DNA of 64,000 bases from JAFGPL01 sp963781805 (lineage in GTDB: Bacteria; Bacteroidota; Bacteroidia; Bacteroidales; UBA10428). A program made the position numbers and the translations under genes. Shown here in pieces: positions 1-9,007 of the stretch. The stretch is from the NCBI GenBank assembly GCA_963781805.1, contig CAWAHF010000004.1, positions 1,116,001 to 1,180,000 of the forward strand, given 5' to 3'. The notes under the pieces were generated by a model, which made no database searches, was not told the DNA's origin, and saw only the letters and a list, made by a program, of their open reading frames with translations. Every line of letters begins with the position of its first letter. The first letter of the stretch is position 1.

Positions 1-1
1 T

Positions 2-148
2 CTGATTGGTTGTTTTAAAGGATATAATACAAGGTCCGGCACACAAGCTGTTGGCGCAGCGGCAAATTCAGCAGTTGTTGCCGCGTCCCTGGCTATCTTT
101 CTCATCGATCTTATTGTTGTTCAGGTAACAGAACTTATTTATGGATGA
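2..148 (+). CDS. MlaE-type ABC permease, C-terminal fragment
   Basis: An open frame enters from the left edge and stops with TGA at 146-148, giving 48 residues that begin LIGCFKGYNT and contain VGAAANSAVV followed by a hydrophobic helix. This matches the C-terminus of MlaE/YrbE-family permeases, which form the membrane channel of retrograde phospholipid or MCE transporters in the inner membrane. The ATPase start lies 6 bp downstream, so the three genes read as one operon: permease, ATPase, MCE substrate-binding protein. The N-terminus lies outside the window. Confidence 0.85.
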   Translation: MIGCFKGYNTRSGTQAVGAAANSAVVAASLAIFLIDLIVVQVTELIYG

Positions 149-154
149 TAAACT

Positions 155-889
155 ATGGAAGAGACCATGATAAAAATAAGACACCTCTCAAAGTCATTTG
201 GCACAAACCATGTGCTCAGAGACATTAATCTTACCCTTAAAAGAGGCGAGAATATTGTTATTCTCGGAAAATCAGGTATTGGCAAATCTGTACTTACCAA
301 ATGTATTGTGGGTTTAATTGAGCGTGACAAAGGTACTATCGAACTTTTTGAAAAAGATATCTCATCCCTGAATGATATTGAGTTTGACAACATACGAAAA
401 AAGATAGGATACCTTTTCCAGGGTGGAGCGCTCTATGATTCCATGTCGGTAAAAGAAAATCTTGAATTTCCGTTAAGAAGGAGCCGGTTTGGCAAAGGAG
501 ATAATAAAGATATTGAACACAGAATTGAAGAAGTACTTACAAATGTTGGGTTACTCGATGCAATAGATAAACTGCCCTCTGAACTTTCAGGTGGAATGAA
601 AAAACGCATAGGACTTGCACGCACGCTGGTACTTCTGCCTGAAATCATACTTTATGATGAACCTACTACGGGACTTGATCCTGTTACATCCCGTGAAATA
701 AGTGAATTGATTATTGATATTCAACAGAAATATAAAACATCATCCATTATTATAACCCATGATATGAAATGTGCAAAACTAACGGCCAACGAAGTTAAGT
801 TGTTAGAGAACGGTAATTTTTATGCCGAAGGAAGTTATGATGAGTTGAAAAACAGTAATGACAAATTGGTAAACGCATATTTTAAATAG
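155..889 (+). CDS. MlaF-type ABC transporter ATPase
   Basis: A cytoplasmic ATPase of 244 residues, the usual length for MlaF-family proteins. Walker A is GKSGIGKS at about residues 38-45, the ABC signature is the LSGGMKKR variant typical of the Mla/Ttg2A branch, and Walker B is IILYDEPTTGLD. It should energise the permease encoded immediately upstream, with the MCE protein downstream as substrate carrier, moving phospholipids or other hydrophobic molecules between membranes. An alternative ATG 12 bp downstream (MIKIRHLSKS) would also give a complete ATPase. The stop is 5 bp before the next start, supporting translational coupling. Confidence 0.93.
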   Translation: MEETMIKIRHLSKSFGTNHVLRDINLTLKRGENIVILGKSGIGKSVLTKCIVGLIERDKGTIELFEKDISSLNDIEFDNIRKKIGYLFQGGALYDSMSVKENLEFPLRRSRFGKGDNKDIEHRIEEVLTNVGLLDAIDKLPSELSGGMKKRIGLARTLVLLPEIILYDEPTTGLDPVTSREISELIIDIQQKYKTSSIIITHDMKCAKLTANEVKLLENGNFYAEGSYDELKNSNDKLVNAYFK

Positions 890-894
890 AACCT

Positions 895-1908
895 ATGAAG
901 AAAAAAACAAATCATAATTTGAGACTTGGAATCCTTGTAATGGCAGGGCTGGTTTTTTTTATTGTTTCAATTTATTTGCTGGGCAAACAACAAAACCTGT
1001 TCGAATCAGTAATTAAAATCAGATCTGAATTTTCTGATGTTAAAGGACTAAAAATAGGAAACAACATACGTTTTTCCGGAATTAATATTGGTACTGTATC
1101 TGATATTAAAATAGTTAATGATTCTGTCGTACTGGTAGTAATGTCTATAAAAAAAGAAGTAAGACAATTTGTGCGAAAGGACTCCAAAGTGGAAATTGCA
1201 AATGAAGGACTTATGGGAAATAAAATATTAAATATTCTTCCCGGCTCCTACAATCAGGCTATTGTGAAAGAAAACGATATATTACACTCAAAAAAGACAC
1301 TTACCACCGAGGATTTGATTACAGAAGCGAAACGTATAATGGTCAACGGCAATAAAGTAATTGATAACCTCGCTATGGTTTCCGAAAACCTTCTCCATGG
1401 AAACGGGGATATACCGGTACTCATAAAGGACAGTACCATCTCGAAAAATTTAAAATCGGCAAGTCTTAAACTAAAAGACGCTTCCAATCAACTGGAACAA
1501 ATTACCGACAAATTAACCAACGGGAATGGAGATTTGGCTAATTTGATAAATAATCGAAAAATTACCACCCGGGCCACAGAAATAATGAATAAACTTGATA
1601 GTTCAGCGACAAATGTAAAGAGTGTTTCAGAAAATTTGCAAATAGCTGCTAAACAAATTAACGAGGGGAATAATTTGATAAATACGTTGCTTTATGATTC
1701 GGCAATGAACCAAAATCTAGGGACGACCATCAGCAAAGTCAATACAGGTCTGGATGAAGCTAAACAAGCCGCAGTAACCTTACAAAGAAGTTGGATCCTA
1801 AATCTATTCTCACATAAAAAGCGACGGTCAAAAAGAATGATGAATCCGGATACACGGAATGATTCCTTAAAACCTGTTGAAGTAAATAAAATAAATGATG
1901 ATTTGTAA
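895..1908 (+). CDS. MlaD/MCE-domain lipid transport protein
   Basis: A 337-residue inner-membrane-anchored MCE protein. Residues about 10-30 form one transmembrane anchor, followed by an MCE domain at about 38-117 with the family pattern FSDVKGLKIGNNIRFSG and GLMGNKILNILPG. The rest is predicted helical with repeated NGNGDL-type segments, as in MCE proteins that form a helical tube or needle across the periplasm. It completes a permease-ATPase-MCE operon. The C-terminus is basic (KKRRSKRM) and then polar. The family binds lipids; the exact substrate cannot be read from the sequence. Confidence 0.92.
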   Translation: MKKKTNHNLRLGILVMAGLVFFIVSIYLLGKQQNLFESVIKIRSEFSDVKGLKIGNNIRFSGINIGTVSDIKIVNDSVVLVVMSIKKEVRQFVRKDSKVEIANEGLMGNKILNILPGSYNQAIVKENDILHSKKTLTTEDLITEAKRIMVNGNKVIDNLAMVSENLLHGNGDIPVLIKDSTISKNLKSASLKLKDASNQLEQITDKLTNGNGDLANLINNRKITTRATEIMNKLDSSATNVKSVSENLQIAAKQINEGNNLINTLLYDSAMNQNLGTTISKVNTGLDEAKQAAVTLQRSWILNLFSHKKRRSKRMMNPDTRNDSLKPVEVNKINDDL

Positions 1909-1923
1909 ACAAAATTTAATGCA

Positions 1924-2802
1924 ATGGAAAAAAGATTTGCCAACCCTTTAGAAATTAGAAAAGACATTACTCCTGAAGATTTCAGGAAGAATTACCTGCT
2001 AAGGGAAAAACCAGTGGTTTTAAGAGGATTGTGGGATAATTATCCTGCGCGTAGCAAATGGTCAGTGTCCTATTTTAAGGAAAAACTGGGAAATATCAAC
2101 GTCGGGGTATTTGACGGTTTATTGCAGAAGGAGGATCGCTCGTTTAAGGTTCCGGATAAAGAGATGAAGTTTGCAGACTACCTGGATGCAATTACCTCGG
2201 ATGAAACGACCGATCTGCGCTTATTCCTTTTCAATATATTCAAACACAAACCCGATTTGCGGAACGATTTTGATTATCCTCCCATAACAAACCGTTACCT
2301 CAAAAAGGTACCCTTTATGTTTTTCGGGGGGAAAAATTCCAAGGTCAGATTGCATGAGGATATGGACTGGTCAAATGTGTTTCTAACCCAGTTGCACGGC
2401 AGAAAAGAGGTCATTCTGTTTCATCCGAAATACTCCAGACTGCTGTATAAATATCCGTTTACGGTTCATAGTTCGGTTGATATTGAGAATCCTGATTTCG
2501 AAAAGTATCCGGGTCTGAAATATGTTGAAGGGATGCATTGTATTCTCGAACCTGGTGATACGTTGTTTATTCCCAGTGGTTACTGGCATTATATCAAATA
2601 CCTTGAAGGCGGATTTGCCATCAGTCTGAGAGCATTAAGTCCCAAACCGTCCAGATGGCTGAACGGAATATGGCATGTAATAATTCTTACCAATATTGAT
2701 GAAGTAATGCGTTGGACATTAAAAGACGCATGGTATAAAAGAAAAACAAAACGAAGCCGGGCACTTGCCAAAGATGCTGTAGTGGCTCTTATAAATACCT
2801 GA
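1924..2802 (+). CDS. Cupin_8/JmjC-like 2-oxoglutarate oxygenase family protein
   Basis: A 292-residue cytoplasmic protein resembling the Cupin_8/JmjC-like family. A likely Fe(II) facial triad is visible: H144-E-D146 in LHEDMDWSN (the HxD motif) and a distal His222 in PSGYWHYIKY. LHGRKEVILFHP and GDTLFIPSGYWH are typical of factor-inhibiting-HIF-like hydroxylases. It starts 15 bp after the MCE gene and may be co-transcribed with it. Family members hydroxylate protein or tRNA side chains; the substrate here is unknown. The basic C-terminal tail (KRKTKRSR) could contact nucleic acid or membrane, which is inference. Confidence 0.82.
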   Translation: MEKRFANPLEIRKDITPEDFRKNYLLREKPVVLRGLWDNYPARSKWSVSYFKEKLGNINVGVFDGLLQKEDRSFKVPDKEMKFADYLDAITSDETTDLRLFLFNIFKHKPDLRNDFDYPPITNRYLKKVPFMFFGGKNSKVRLHEDMDWSNVFLTQLHGRKEVILFHPKYSRLLYKYPFTVHSSVDIENPDFEKYPGLKYVEGMHCILEPGDTLFIPSGYWHYIKYLEGGFAISLRALSPKPSRWLNGIWHVIILTNIDEVMRWTLKDAWYKRKTKRSRALAKDAVVALINT

Positions 2803-2962
2803 AAACCTTTTTTTAAATGCCTTCGGAATACTAAACTGAATAATGAAATAGTTCATGTCAGAAAACTTTTTTTAATCCTACTTTGTTAGTATGTATTCAC
2901 ATCTCATATACACAGTTTAATAGCAAATATTTAGATATTACCTAAATTGGATAAAAGCATTT

Positions 2963-3661
2963 ATGGCGTTAGATAAACAAGGTCAAAACAGGCTCCAAAA
3001 AACCTCTGAGATTAGCGGGAATAAAACTGTTTCGCAATTTCAGACAATTTCATTGTTAAAACCTAAAATCATTGAAGGCGATTCATTACTTCAAGCATTT
3101 CAACTTAGAAAAACTGTTCGGGAAATAAGCGCTAAGAAATTGCCGTTGCAAGTACTTTCAAATCTACTCTGGGCGGCGTATGGAATAAATCGCAAAAGAG
3201 GTCCGTTTGGAATTGCAGGGAGAACAGCAGCCTCTGCAAGTAATTCACAGGAAATTGATATTTACGTTGCTTTGTATGAAGGAACTTACCGATTCGATTC
3301 GATTGAGTATAAATTAATTCCTGTTGTGAATGGAGATTTGCGTCCCATTGCAATTGGTTTAGGCCAGACAGGTGTTGGAGACAAAGCCCCGGTTCGTTTA
3401 ATTTATGTTGCAGATATCGATAAGCTTATCCAGACAAAAGGTTATCAGGAACCTGGATTGCAGGATCCGGAAATTCAAAAATCGTATTATTATGTCGATA
3501 CGGGTATGATTGCCGCAAATGTATATCTGTTTGCCTGTTCCCAGGGCCTGGCAGCATGGTTTCATAATTGTAACAAACCCTTGCTTACAACCAAATTAAA
3601 ATTACACGCCAATCAACAGGTACTTTTCGCCCAGACTATCGGATATCCGATAATTTCATAA
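2963..3661 (+). CDS. SagB-type nitroreductase family protein
   Basis: A 232-residue FMN-binding nitroreductase-like protein. The FMN-contacting N-terminal motif reads RKTVREISAKKLPLQVLSNLLWAAYGINR, and the later section ACSQGLAAWFHNCNK is the family's second conserved block. This type (SagB/ThcOx-like) appears in Bacteroidota as a stand-alone nitroreductase and in other bacteria as an azoline oxidase for RiPPs; I see no cyclodehydratase or precursor peptide nearby, so a peptide-maturation role is not supported. It lies 160 bp after the cupin gene, probably with its own promoter. Confidence 0.82.
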   Translation: MALDKQGQNRLQKTSEISGNKTVSQFQTISLLKPKIIEGDSLLQAFQLRKTVREISAKKLPLQVLSNLLWAAYGINRKRGPFGIAGRTAASASNSQEIDIYVALYEGTYRFDSIEYKLIPVVNGDLRPIAIGLGQTGVGDKAPVRLIYVADIDKLIQTKGYQEPGLQDPEIQKSYYYVDTGMIAANVYLFACSQGLAAWFHNCNKPLLTTKLKLHANQQVLFAQTIGYPIIS

Positions 3662-3841
3662 TATTTCTCGTCCCTTCACAATTTCACCAAACAAAGACAT
3701 TGCATTATTCTACTTTCTCAGCTAAAAAGTTTAGCAAAATTTTACTTTTCTGTTATCATTCTGTGATATCTATTGATTTGATTTACAAAAAAATTAATGA
3801 ATAAACCTCCATGTTTAATCAGAACAGAATAAAAGCTGAAT

Positions 3842-3923
3842 TTAGGGTTATGTTAATCCTTATTATATACCTTACTCACCCTGAACTCCTGCCTGGCTGG
3901 ACTAGGCGGACAGGTGATTCAGG
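3842..3923 (+). repeat. Truncated copy of the MITE-like element found at 19035-19248
   Basis: These 82 bases align without gaps to 19035-19116, the left half of the element upstream of the aldo/keto reductase. The left terminal dozen bases match at 9 of 12, TGTTAATC is shared, and the stretch from CACCCTGAACTCC to GGTGATTCAGG is nearly identical. The right half is missing; a terminator follows instead. The rest of the 3662-3990 gap holds nothing else I can recognise. Confidence 0.65.
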
Positions 3924-3925
3924 TA

Positions 3926-3970
3926 TCAAAAAAAAGTGCATACGGAAACTTTTACTGTATGCACTTTTTT
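3926..3970 (-). terminator. Rho-independent terminator of the FISUMP gene
   Basis: On the minus strand a perfect stem GTGCATAC/GTATGCAC, extended by A/T pairs, is followed by a run of eight T. It lies 21 bp beyond the stop of the minus-strand gene at 3991-5352 and is the clearest terminator in the window. The A/T flanks on both sides may let it act in both directions. Confidence 0.85.
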
Positions 3971-3990
3971 ATTTCTTTTGGTCAGATACT

Positions 3991-5352
3991 TTAATCTTTC
4001 AGACAACGAACGGACATTCCGTTTTTCATATCTGTAGGAAATTTGTCTACAGAACCGCTGTCATAATTCATGTATCGCGGCCAGGCACTTGAACCAAGTG
4101 GTGAAGAACTCCACCAGTATCCCTGATAACCCATATAGTTGTAAGATCCAAGATTGTTGCGAATGCCTCCGGGCAATGCTGTAAAACCGGTTTCGTTTGT
4201 GGCCTTGGTATTTGGTTTGTTCCAGTGGATTGTTCCGGCTTCTTTCAGTTTCCCGCCGGAAACTTTTTCACCGCTTAAGTAAGTGGTCAATGTCATCCAA
4301 TCCTTATCGCTGGGTACATGCCAGCCGACCGGACACACATTACCAGTTCCAATGGTATACCAGTTGTATAGTGCTCCGTATACGCTGCTGTATGTTGACT
4401 TATCATCTCTATACCAGCAATATCCGGGAGTTGTTAAACTGCTCCATTCAGCATTGTCAGTAACCAAAGGGATGACTTTTCCATCATCGTACCTTGTGGT
4501 TTTAAGATTTTCTGTCATCCAGACCTGGTCGTTTATGGTCACCGTACCATAAATATTCCCATCAATATCTTTAATTTTTACTCCGGTAACTAATTGCAGT
4601 TCCAGGATTTGTGCCACTAATGCGTCCACGTATGCTTTGGTAGCAGCATCCTGGGCATCGGTCGGATTTGTAACATTTTTCAGTTGTGCATTGGCCAGAT
4701 TACCCATTTTCACTACATCCGAAAGGGTTTGTTTCTCAGTTGTCAGAAATCCGGTTACGTCGGGAATCTCTGAACGAACCTTAGCAATTGAATCATTCAA
4801 TGCAGTTTTGACAGCCAATCCGCTTAAATCCTGATCGCCTGTATTTATGCCGGATAAATTATTGAGATTTGAGATATCATTCGCCGTTATATTCATTGCC
4901 TGGCTGGCTGAATATACAGGATCGGTTTCAATAATTCCATCGGTTAAGGCATCTGCGGTTTTAGCATGCAGTGCATAAGGAACACTCAATAACTGACTGT
5001 TGCCGGTAAGAGTATAGTTGGTTCCGCCTTCAGGGTCTGTCTCTGTTTTCAGGAAGTAGGGTCCATTCGCCCAATCAATGGATGAAAAATCACCATTAAT
5101 GATTGTGCCGGTACCTATTTCAAGGCTTATCAATCCGTTCGCATTGGTGCGAGGTGTATGGGTTTCAATATAAACTGCGGTACCTGTTACAGTTCCCTGT
5201 AAAATACTGATTTGCATTCCTACTACCTGATTGGCGATTAATGCATTATCTGCACCTCTTACTACTGCCTGATAGCTTATCTCTTCAGGACTTTGTGCCA
5301 ACATTGTTGCGGTTATTGCAACTATGGCTGAGAATGTGAATACTTTTCTCAT
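3991..5352 (-). CDS. Secreted FISUMP-domain protein
   Basis: A 453-residue exported protein with a signal peptide at about residues 1-20 (MRKVFTFSAIVAITATMLAQ). The next 120 residues are a beta-rich module ending LLSVPYALHAKTAD, common at the N-terminus of Bacteroidota surface proteins. A linker follows with a tail-fibre-like DAQDAATKAYVDA motif. Residues about 255-453 form the Fibrobacter succinogenes major paralogous (FISUMP) domain, with VWMTENLKTTRY, GALYNWYT, CPVGWHVPSDKDW and WWSSSP and ending MSVRCLKD. Function is unknown; adhesion or surface display is usually suggested. There is no T9SS tail. The small T9SS protein gene 97 bp upstream is probably co-transcribed. Confidence 0.88.
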   Translation of the reverse strand: MRKVFTFSAIVAITATMLAQSPEEISYQAVVRGADNALIANQVVGMQISILQGTVTGTAVYIETHTPRTNANGLISLEIGTGTIINGDFSSIDWANGPYFLKTETDPEGGTNYTLTGNSQLLSVPYALHAKTADALTDGIIETDPVYSASQAMNITANDISNLNNLSGINTGDQDLSGLAVKTALNDSIAKVRSEIPDVTGFLTTEKQTLSDVVKMGNLANAQLKNVTNPTDAQDAATKAYVDALVAQILELQLVTGVKIKDIDGNIYGTVTINDQVWMTENLKTTRYDDGKVIPLVTDNAEWSSLTTPGYCWYRDDKSTYSSVYGALYNWYTIGTGNVCPVGWHVPSDKDWMTLTTYLSGEKVSGGKLKEAGTIHWNKPNTKATNETGFTALPGGIRNNLGSYNYMGYQGYWWSSSPLGSSAWPRYMNYDSGSVDKFPTDMKNGMSVRCLKD

Positions 5353-5449
5353 GGTATTCCTTGTTTTGGTTTTTAATTTTTCATGTTATCCCACTGTTGC
5401 CCAGGAAGGTGACTAATCATGTAAATTCTGTACCATTGGTTTTAGTTTG

Positions 5450-5971
5450 CTAATATTTTGTTATTTTAAATGATTTCAGTATGCTATGGTTCTCGGTAAC
5501 CTCAAGGTAATAGACCGAAGGTGCTAATTGGCTCATATCAATTGTTGTTTCTATCGAAGAAATTTCAATACGTTCCAGTAGATTTCCGTTTATATCATAC
5601 AAGTTGCATATGAGTTCCGTAGTTTTTGTCGTTGGCAATCTTAATTTAAGAAGGTCGGTAACCGGGTTTGGATAAGACGTAACCTGCAAATCGATGTCAT
5701 TCGCTTCATCAAAGCCGCTTATAACAGATATTTCATAAGGTTGCTGCACTCCCTGAGCTATTGAACCGGCCGCATCCGACACAATAGTAAATGCAACCTG
5801 GCCGATTGTATAGCATACAGAACCCTGGCCGGGCGAATCAGAATTGCCCCCTGCTGAAACAATGGCTGTCTGCGCGTGCAATCTGATAAGACCTGTAATA
5901 AAAAAAAGTATGGCACAAAGTATTAATCCTTTGTGTCTCAAAAGACTCCAACTCGCGGCTATATTTTTCAT
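5450..5971 (-). CDS. Small secreted protein with T9SS sorting domain
   Basis: A 173-residue exported protein. A signal peptide ends at about residue 34 (LIRLHAQ). A short mature module of about 60 residues contains SVCYTIGQVAFT and GVQQPYEI, a composition often seen in short Bacteroidota proteins accompanying FISUMP or adhesin genes. Residues about 95-173 form a type A T9SS C-terminal domain: YPNPVTDLLKLRL, LYDINGNLLERIEI, and a final SFKITKY. It is therefore probably exported through the type IX system and attached to the cell surface. No enzymatic domain is visible. It precedes the FISUMP gene on the same strand. Confidence 0.85.
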   Translation of the reverse strand: MKNIAASWSLLRHKGLILCAILFFITGLIRLHAQTAIVSAGGNSDSPGQGSVCYTIGQVAFTIVSDAAGSIAQGVQQPYEISVISGFDEANDIDLQVTSYPNPVTDLLKLRLPTTKTTELICNLYDINGNLLERIEISSIETTIDMSQLAPSVYYLEVTENHSILKSFKITKY

Positions 5972-6189
5972 CAGGTTTTAAGTTTAAGTCCGATGGTTTT
6001 AGTCGGGAACCATTAAACAATCACTTTTGTTAACGAAACAAGTAGGTAAGAAGATTGAAAATTTTGACCAACAGGTGGTTTTGTAAGGACTAAAGAATAA
6101 AAAAACTTTATCTGAGTATAGCGGGAACTACTGTCAGGAATTTCATGAACCAATCTCCATCCATAACCAATTCACTTCCTTCCTAAAAA

Positions 6190-6414
6190 CTACACATCCT
6201 GCTCCAGGTCATGTTTTAGAATATAATGCTCCCCTTGCTTCACAAACACATTAAAATAATCAGCATTCGGCATCCCTCCCCTATTTTCTGATTGGTACCA
6301 GCGATCAGAAATTTCCACTATTTCATAACGGGTATTATTCAGGTAAAAACATTTGGGATATTCATCTGGTTTATACCCGGCATGACACTTAATGGTAACC
6401 GGAATCCATTTCAT
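6190..6414 (-). CDS. Short conserved-looking hypothetical protein
   Basis: A 74-residue protein without signal peptide or membrane segment. It has a folded-domain look: two aromatic-rich strands (CFYLNNTRYEIVEISDRWYQ) followed by YFNVFVKQGEHYILKHD, suggesting a small beta barrel like those in many short cytoplasmic Bacteroidota proteins. I do not recognise a function. It stands alone between the T9SS protein and the serine hydrolase, all on the minus strand. The main uncertainty is its small size, but composition and codon use look like coding sequence. Confidence 0.6.
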   Translation of the reverse strand: MKWIPVTIKCHAGYKPDEYPKCFYLNNTRYEIVEISDRWYQSENRGGMPNADYFNVFVKQGEHYILKHDLEQDV

Positions 6415-6613
6415 TTTTATGTTTGATTAATATTTTCAATCAACCTTTCTGCATTCCTGACTGTAAATACATCTCCGTAATCCCAATCTTCCATTTTGTA
6501 CCGAAACAGGATAATACACCTAAAAATAGGCAATAATCCCTTATAAATCAGTTATTGCAGGATATACTCCACCCAACAAAGATTTCTAACTTATTTACAA
6601 AAAATGCACTGAA

Positions 6614-7891
6614 CTAATCAACCAACGCCTGGTAAACCAATGCCCTTAGTTTGGAGTGGTCATCAACTCCTATGGCAGGTATGAGTTGGGTAAAATATAC
6701 TACCACAAGCTCTTCTTTTGGATCTACCCAGTAGGTAGAGTGATAAGCACCTCCCCAGCCGTATTCTCCTTCTGATCCCGGGGTGCCCCTTAATCCCAAA
6801 TCTTCCAATATGGAAAAGCCCAGACCAAATCCGGTACCCTTTGTCCATGGAAACTGAACCTCACCCAGATGATTGACGGTCATAAGCTCAACAGTTTTAC
6901 GCGAAATGATCCGTTTCCCGTTGAATTCACCCTTATTCAGCATCATCTGGAGGAATTTTGCATAATCCAGTGCGGTGCTCAGATAGCCCGCACCCCCTGA
7001 AAAACATTTGCGCGGCCCATCCACATAAGCGCCCTGTCCGACCATACCACCCGGGTCCGGGGCTCTTTTCAAACCTTCTCCAGAAGAAGAGTAAACCACA
7101 GTTAACCGCTCTTTTTCGTTTTTCGGCAAATAAAAGTGTGTATCATTCATACCCAATGGATCAAGTATGTTGTTTTTAAGAAAGGTGTTTAAGGATTCGC
7201 CAGATACTACTTCGATTAAAGCGCCAAGTATATCTGCGCTGTAACCATAAACAAATTTTTCTCCGGGTTGGGCATCAAAGGGTAAACCGGCCATTCTGGA
7301 TACAACTGCCTGTATGGGTTCATCTCTGTCTGCAAAATACCAGCCCTGTATCTTTGCTTTTTCCCAAAGATCCTTTGCAATCCCGTCTCCATATCCAATT
7401 CCTGATGTGTGTGTGAGCAAATCATGAATGGTAATGGACCTGTCGGCTTTAACTATATCATATCCGCCATCATCCTTCGGCACGGCAACGGTGGTTTTAT
7501 TAAATGCTGGGATGTATTTTCCCACCGGATCAGTAATTAATAATTTACCCTCCTCCTGGAGTATCATGATTCCAACACTTACAATTGCTTTTGTTTGTGA
7601 GGCAATGCGAAAAATGGAATTTTCTTCCATAAGGATATTGTTTTCCATATCACATTTTCCGAAAGATTTAAAATAAGCAATCTTACCTCGTCTTGCTACC
7701 AATGCTACTGCACCTGACAATTCTCCCTTGTCGATATATTCCTGAAAAGTAGTTGTTAAGCGTTCTAGCCTTTCAGAAGACATCCCGACTTTTTCTGGCT
7801 CAACTTTTTCAAATACCTGGGCAGAAAGGCTGGAATGCAGTATGAACGCTAAAAAAATTGGAATAAGTTTCATCGTATGTTCTGTTTTCAT
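6614..7891 (-). CDS. Secreted class C beta-lactamase-like serine hydrolase
   Basis: A 425-residue exported serine hydrolase of the beta-lactamase/DD-peptidase (class C, EstB-like) fold. The signal peptide ends at about residue 25 (SSLSAQ). The nucleophile motif SxxK is S98-Q-T-K101 in FRIASQTKAI, the Tyr motif is YGYSADILG, and the third motif region is GWGGAYHSTYWVDP. HDLLTHTSGIGYG is the usual block of this family. Members hydrolyse esters, D-amino-acid peptides or beta-lactams; the substrate cannot be predicted, and resistance should not be assumed. A second ATG at residue 7 (7873) would give a more typical signal peptide. A promoter-like motif lies 24 bp upstream. Confidence 0.9.
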   Translation of the reverse strand: MKTEHTMKLIPIFLAFILHSSLSAQVFEKVEPEKVGMSSERLERLTTTFQEYIDKGELSGAVALVARRGKIAYFKSFGKCDMENNILMEENSIFRIASQTKAIVSVGIMILQEEGKLLITDPVGKYIPAFNKTTVAVPKDDGGYDIVKADRSITIHDLLTHTSGIGYGDGIAKDLWEKAKIQGWYFADRDEPIQAVVSRMAGLPFDAQPGEKFVYGYSADILGALIEVVSGESLNTFLKNNILDPLGMNDTHFYLPKNEKERLTVVYSSSGEGLKRAPDPGGMVGQGAYVDGPRKCFSGGAGYLSTALDYAKFLQMMLNKGEFNGKRIISRKTVELMTVNHLGEVQFPWTKGTGFGLGFSILEDLGLRGTPGSEGEYGWGGAYHSTYWVDPKEELVVVYFTQLIPAIGVDDHSKLRALVYQALVD

Positions 7892-7915
7892 AGGTTAAAA
7901 TTTAGTTTTCAGATA

Positions 7916-7931
7916 GCAATTTACAAAATTT
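7916..7931 (-). promoter_or_regulatory. Promoter-like motif AAATTTTGTAAATTGC
   Basis: On the minus strand this motif lies 24 bp upstream of the serine hydrolase start. Near-identical copies are found upstream of three plus-strand genes (58379, 59528 and 62543), and here the match continues into the following bases (CTATCTGAAA versus CTGTCTTAAA at 58395). TAAATTGC resembles the Bacteroidota -7 element TAnnTTTG. The rest of the 7892-8206 gap holds nothing I can recognise. Confidence 0.4.
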
Positions 7932-8206
7932 CCCCGAACTACTTCCTCCATTTCAAAGAAAGCCTTCATAGAGGACTCTGATTCATCAAAAGGCGAAGCG
8001 AATAACTTAGCGTAGCGATTTCACGCACGCAGTAAGTAAACTCTGTTCAATATGCTCAGACACATTCAATGTTGATAAAAATTCTTTAAAAAGGAGATTT
8101 AAATCACCTTCCGATTTAACGCTTTAATGTTAAAGTTAATTACCTTAGACTAACGTTTTCTTTATTCTTTGTCACAAGTATAAATCTAATCTAATAGTAT
8201 ACACAT

Positions 8207-8788
8207 ATGAAAAAAAATGTATGTTCCTCGTTGGGGTTATTCCTGATCTTACTTGGAATTCCTGCTATTGCTTTTGCGCAAGTAGACAAAAAAGCTGCAG
8301 AACTTAAAAAGCTTGAGAATAATGTAATACTTGCAAAAATCAAATTTACCAAATACGAAAATATGCTTGTAACTGCCGATTCGCTTATAGAAGCGGGTAC
8401 AAACATGACCAACGATTCGAAGATAGAAAAAAAAGCGATATCGGCAGAAGGTAAAAGACTTGATAAAGAGTACGCAACAAATAAAAAACCTCTGGCGAAA
8501 TTAACGACTTCTAAAAATAAAGAAGAAGCTACAAAGGCCAAAGCCGAATTAAAAGCTCTGGATACAAAATACAAAACCGATTCGAAAGAGCTTGAAAACC
8601 GTTTGAAAGTGGCTACAAAAAATGAATCCACCGGGAATGCCGATTTAACCAAGGGTAAAAACAGCAAAAAGACGGCCCAGGAAGGTTTAAAAACAGCGCA
8701 GGCCGCCCTTGACGCAGCTGAAGCCAAATACGAAGCCGTTAAAAATCCTGTCGAAGAAGAAACTCCCTCTGAAAAAAAGAAAAAATAG
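8207..8788 (+). CDS. Exported Lys/Glu/Ala-rich coiled-coil protein
   Basis: A 193-residue protein of unknown function. A signal peptide covers about residues 1-25 (LILLGIPAIAFAQ). The mature part is almost entirely charged helix, rich in Lys, Ala, Glu and Thr with heptad-like spacing, and ends in KPSEKKKK-type basic residues (SEKKKK). It has no cysteine in the mature chain. It probably forms a periplasmic coiled coil. An open frame of 178 codons runs antisense across it, but the signal peptide and strong helix bias favour this strand. It appears monocistronic. Confidence 0.72.
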   Translation: MKKNVCSSLGLFLILLGIPAIAFAQVDKKAAELKKLENNVILAKIKFTKYENMLVTADSLIEAGTNMTNDSKIEKKAISAEGKRLDKEYATNKKPLAKLTTSKNKEEATKAKAELKALDTKYKTDSKELENRLKVATKNESTGNADLTKGKNSKKTAQEGLKTAQAALDAAEAKYEAVKNPVEEETPSEKKKK

Positions 8789-9007
8789 AATCTGCAGGTA
8801 TAGAATTGGGCATTTGGATTACATCAAAAGAATAGACATATTTCTTATCTGCCAAAATGAAGATCAGAATTTAGCCGGGATGGTGCAAACGATTTACAGA
8901 TCTTAAAACACATTTGTTAACCATTTATAAACGTTAGTCCACCTTTTGGATATACATTCCTGGTAATTTTAAGCTAACTTTAAGATTAAATTTAATTATT
9001 AGCCAGG

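Noticed and set aside
2963..3661. SagB-like nitroreductase as part of a RiPP azole/azoline cluster
   Set aside because: No cyclodehydratase, precursor peptide or exporter is adjacent; a stand-alone nitroreductase is more likely.
3811..4092. 93-codon plus-strand open frame
   Set aside because: It runs through the repeat at 3842-3923, the terminator at 3926-3970 and the antisense end of the FISUMP gene; composition does not look like protein.
6614..7891. Beta-lactamase as an antibiotic-resistance gene
   Set aside because: The fold is shared with esterases and D-peptidases, and nothing in the motifs or context indicates a beta-lactam substrate.
8191..8727. 178-codon minus-strand open frame opposite the Lys-rich exported protein
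   Set aside because: It is Phe/Ser/Val-rich, as expected from reading Lys/Glu/Ala codons antisense. The plus-strand frame has a signal peptide and a consistent coiled coil.
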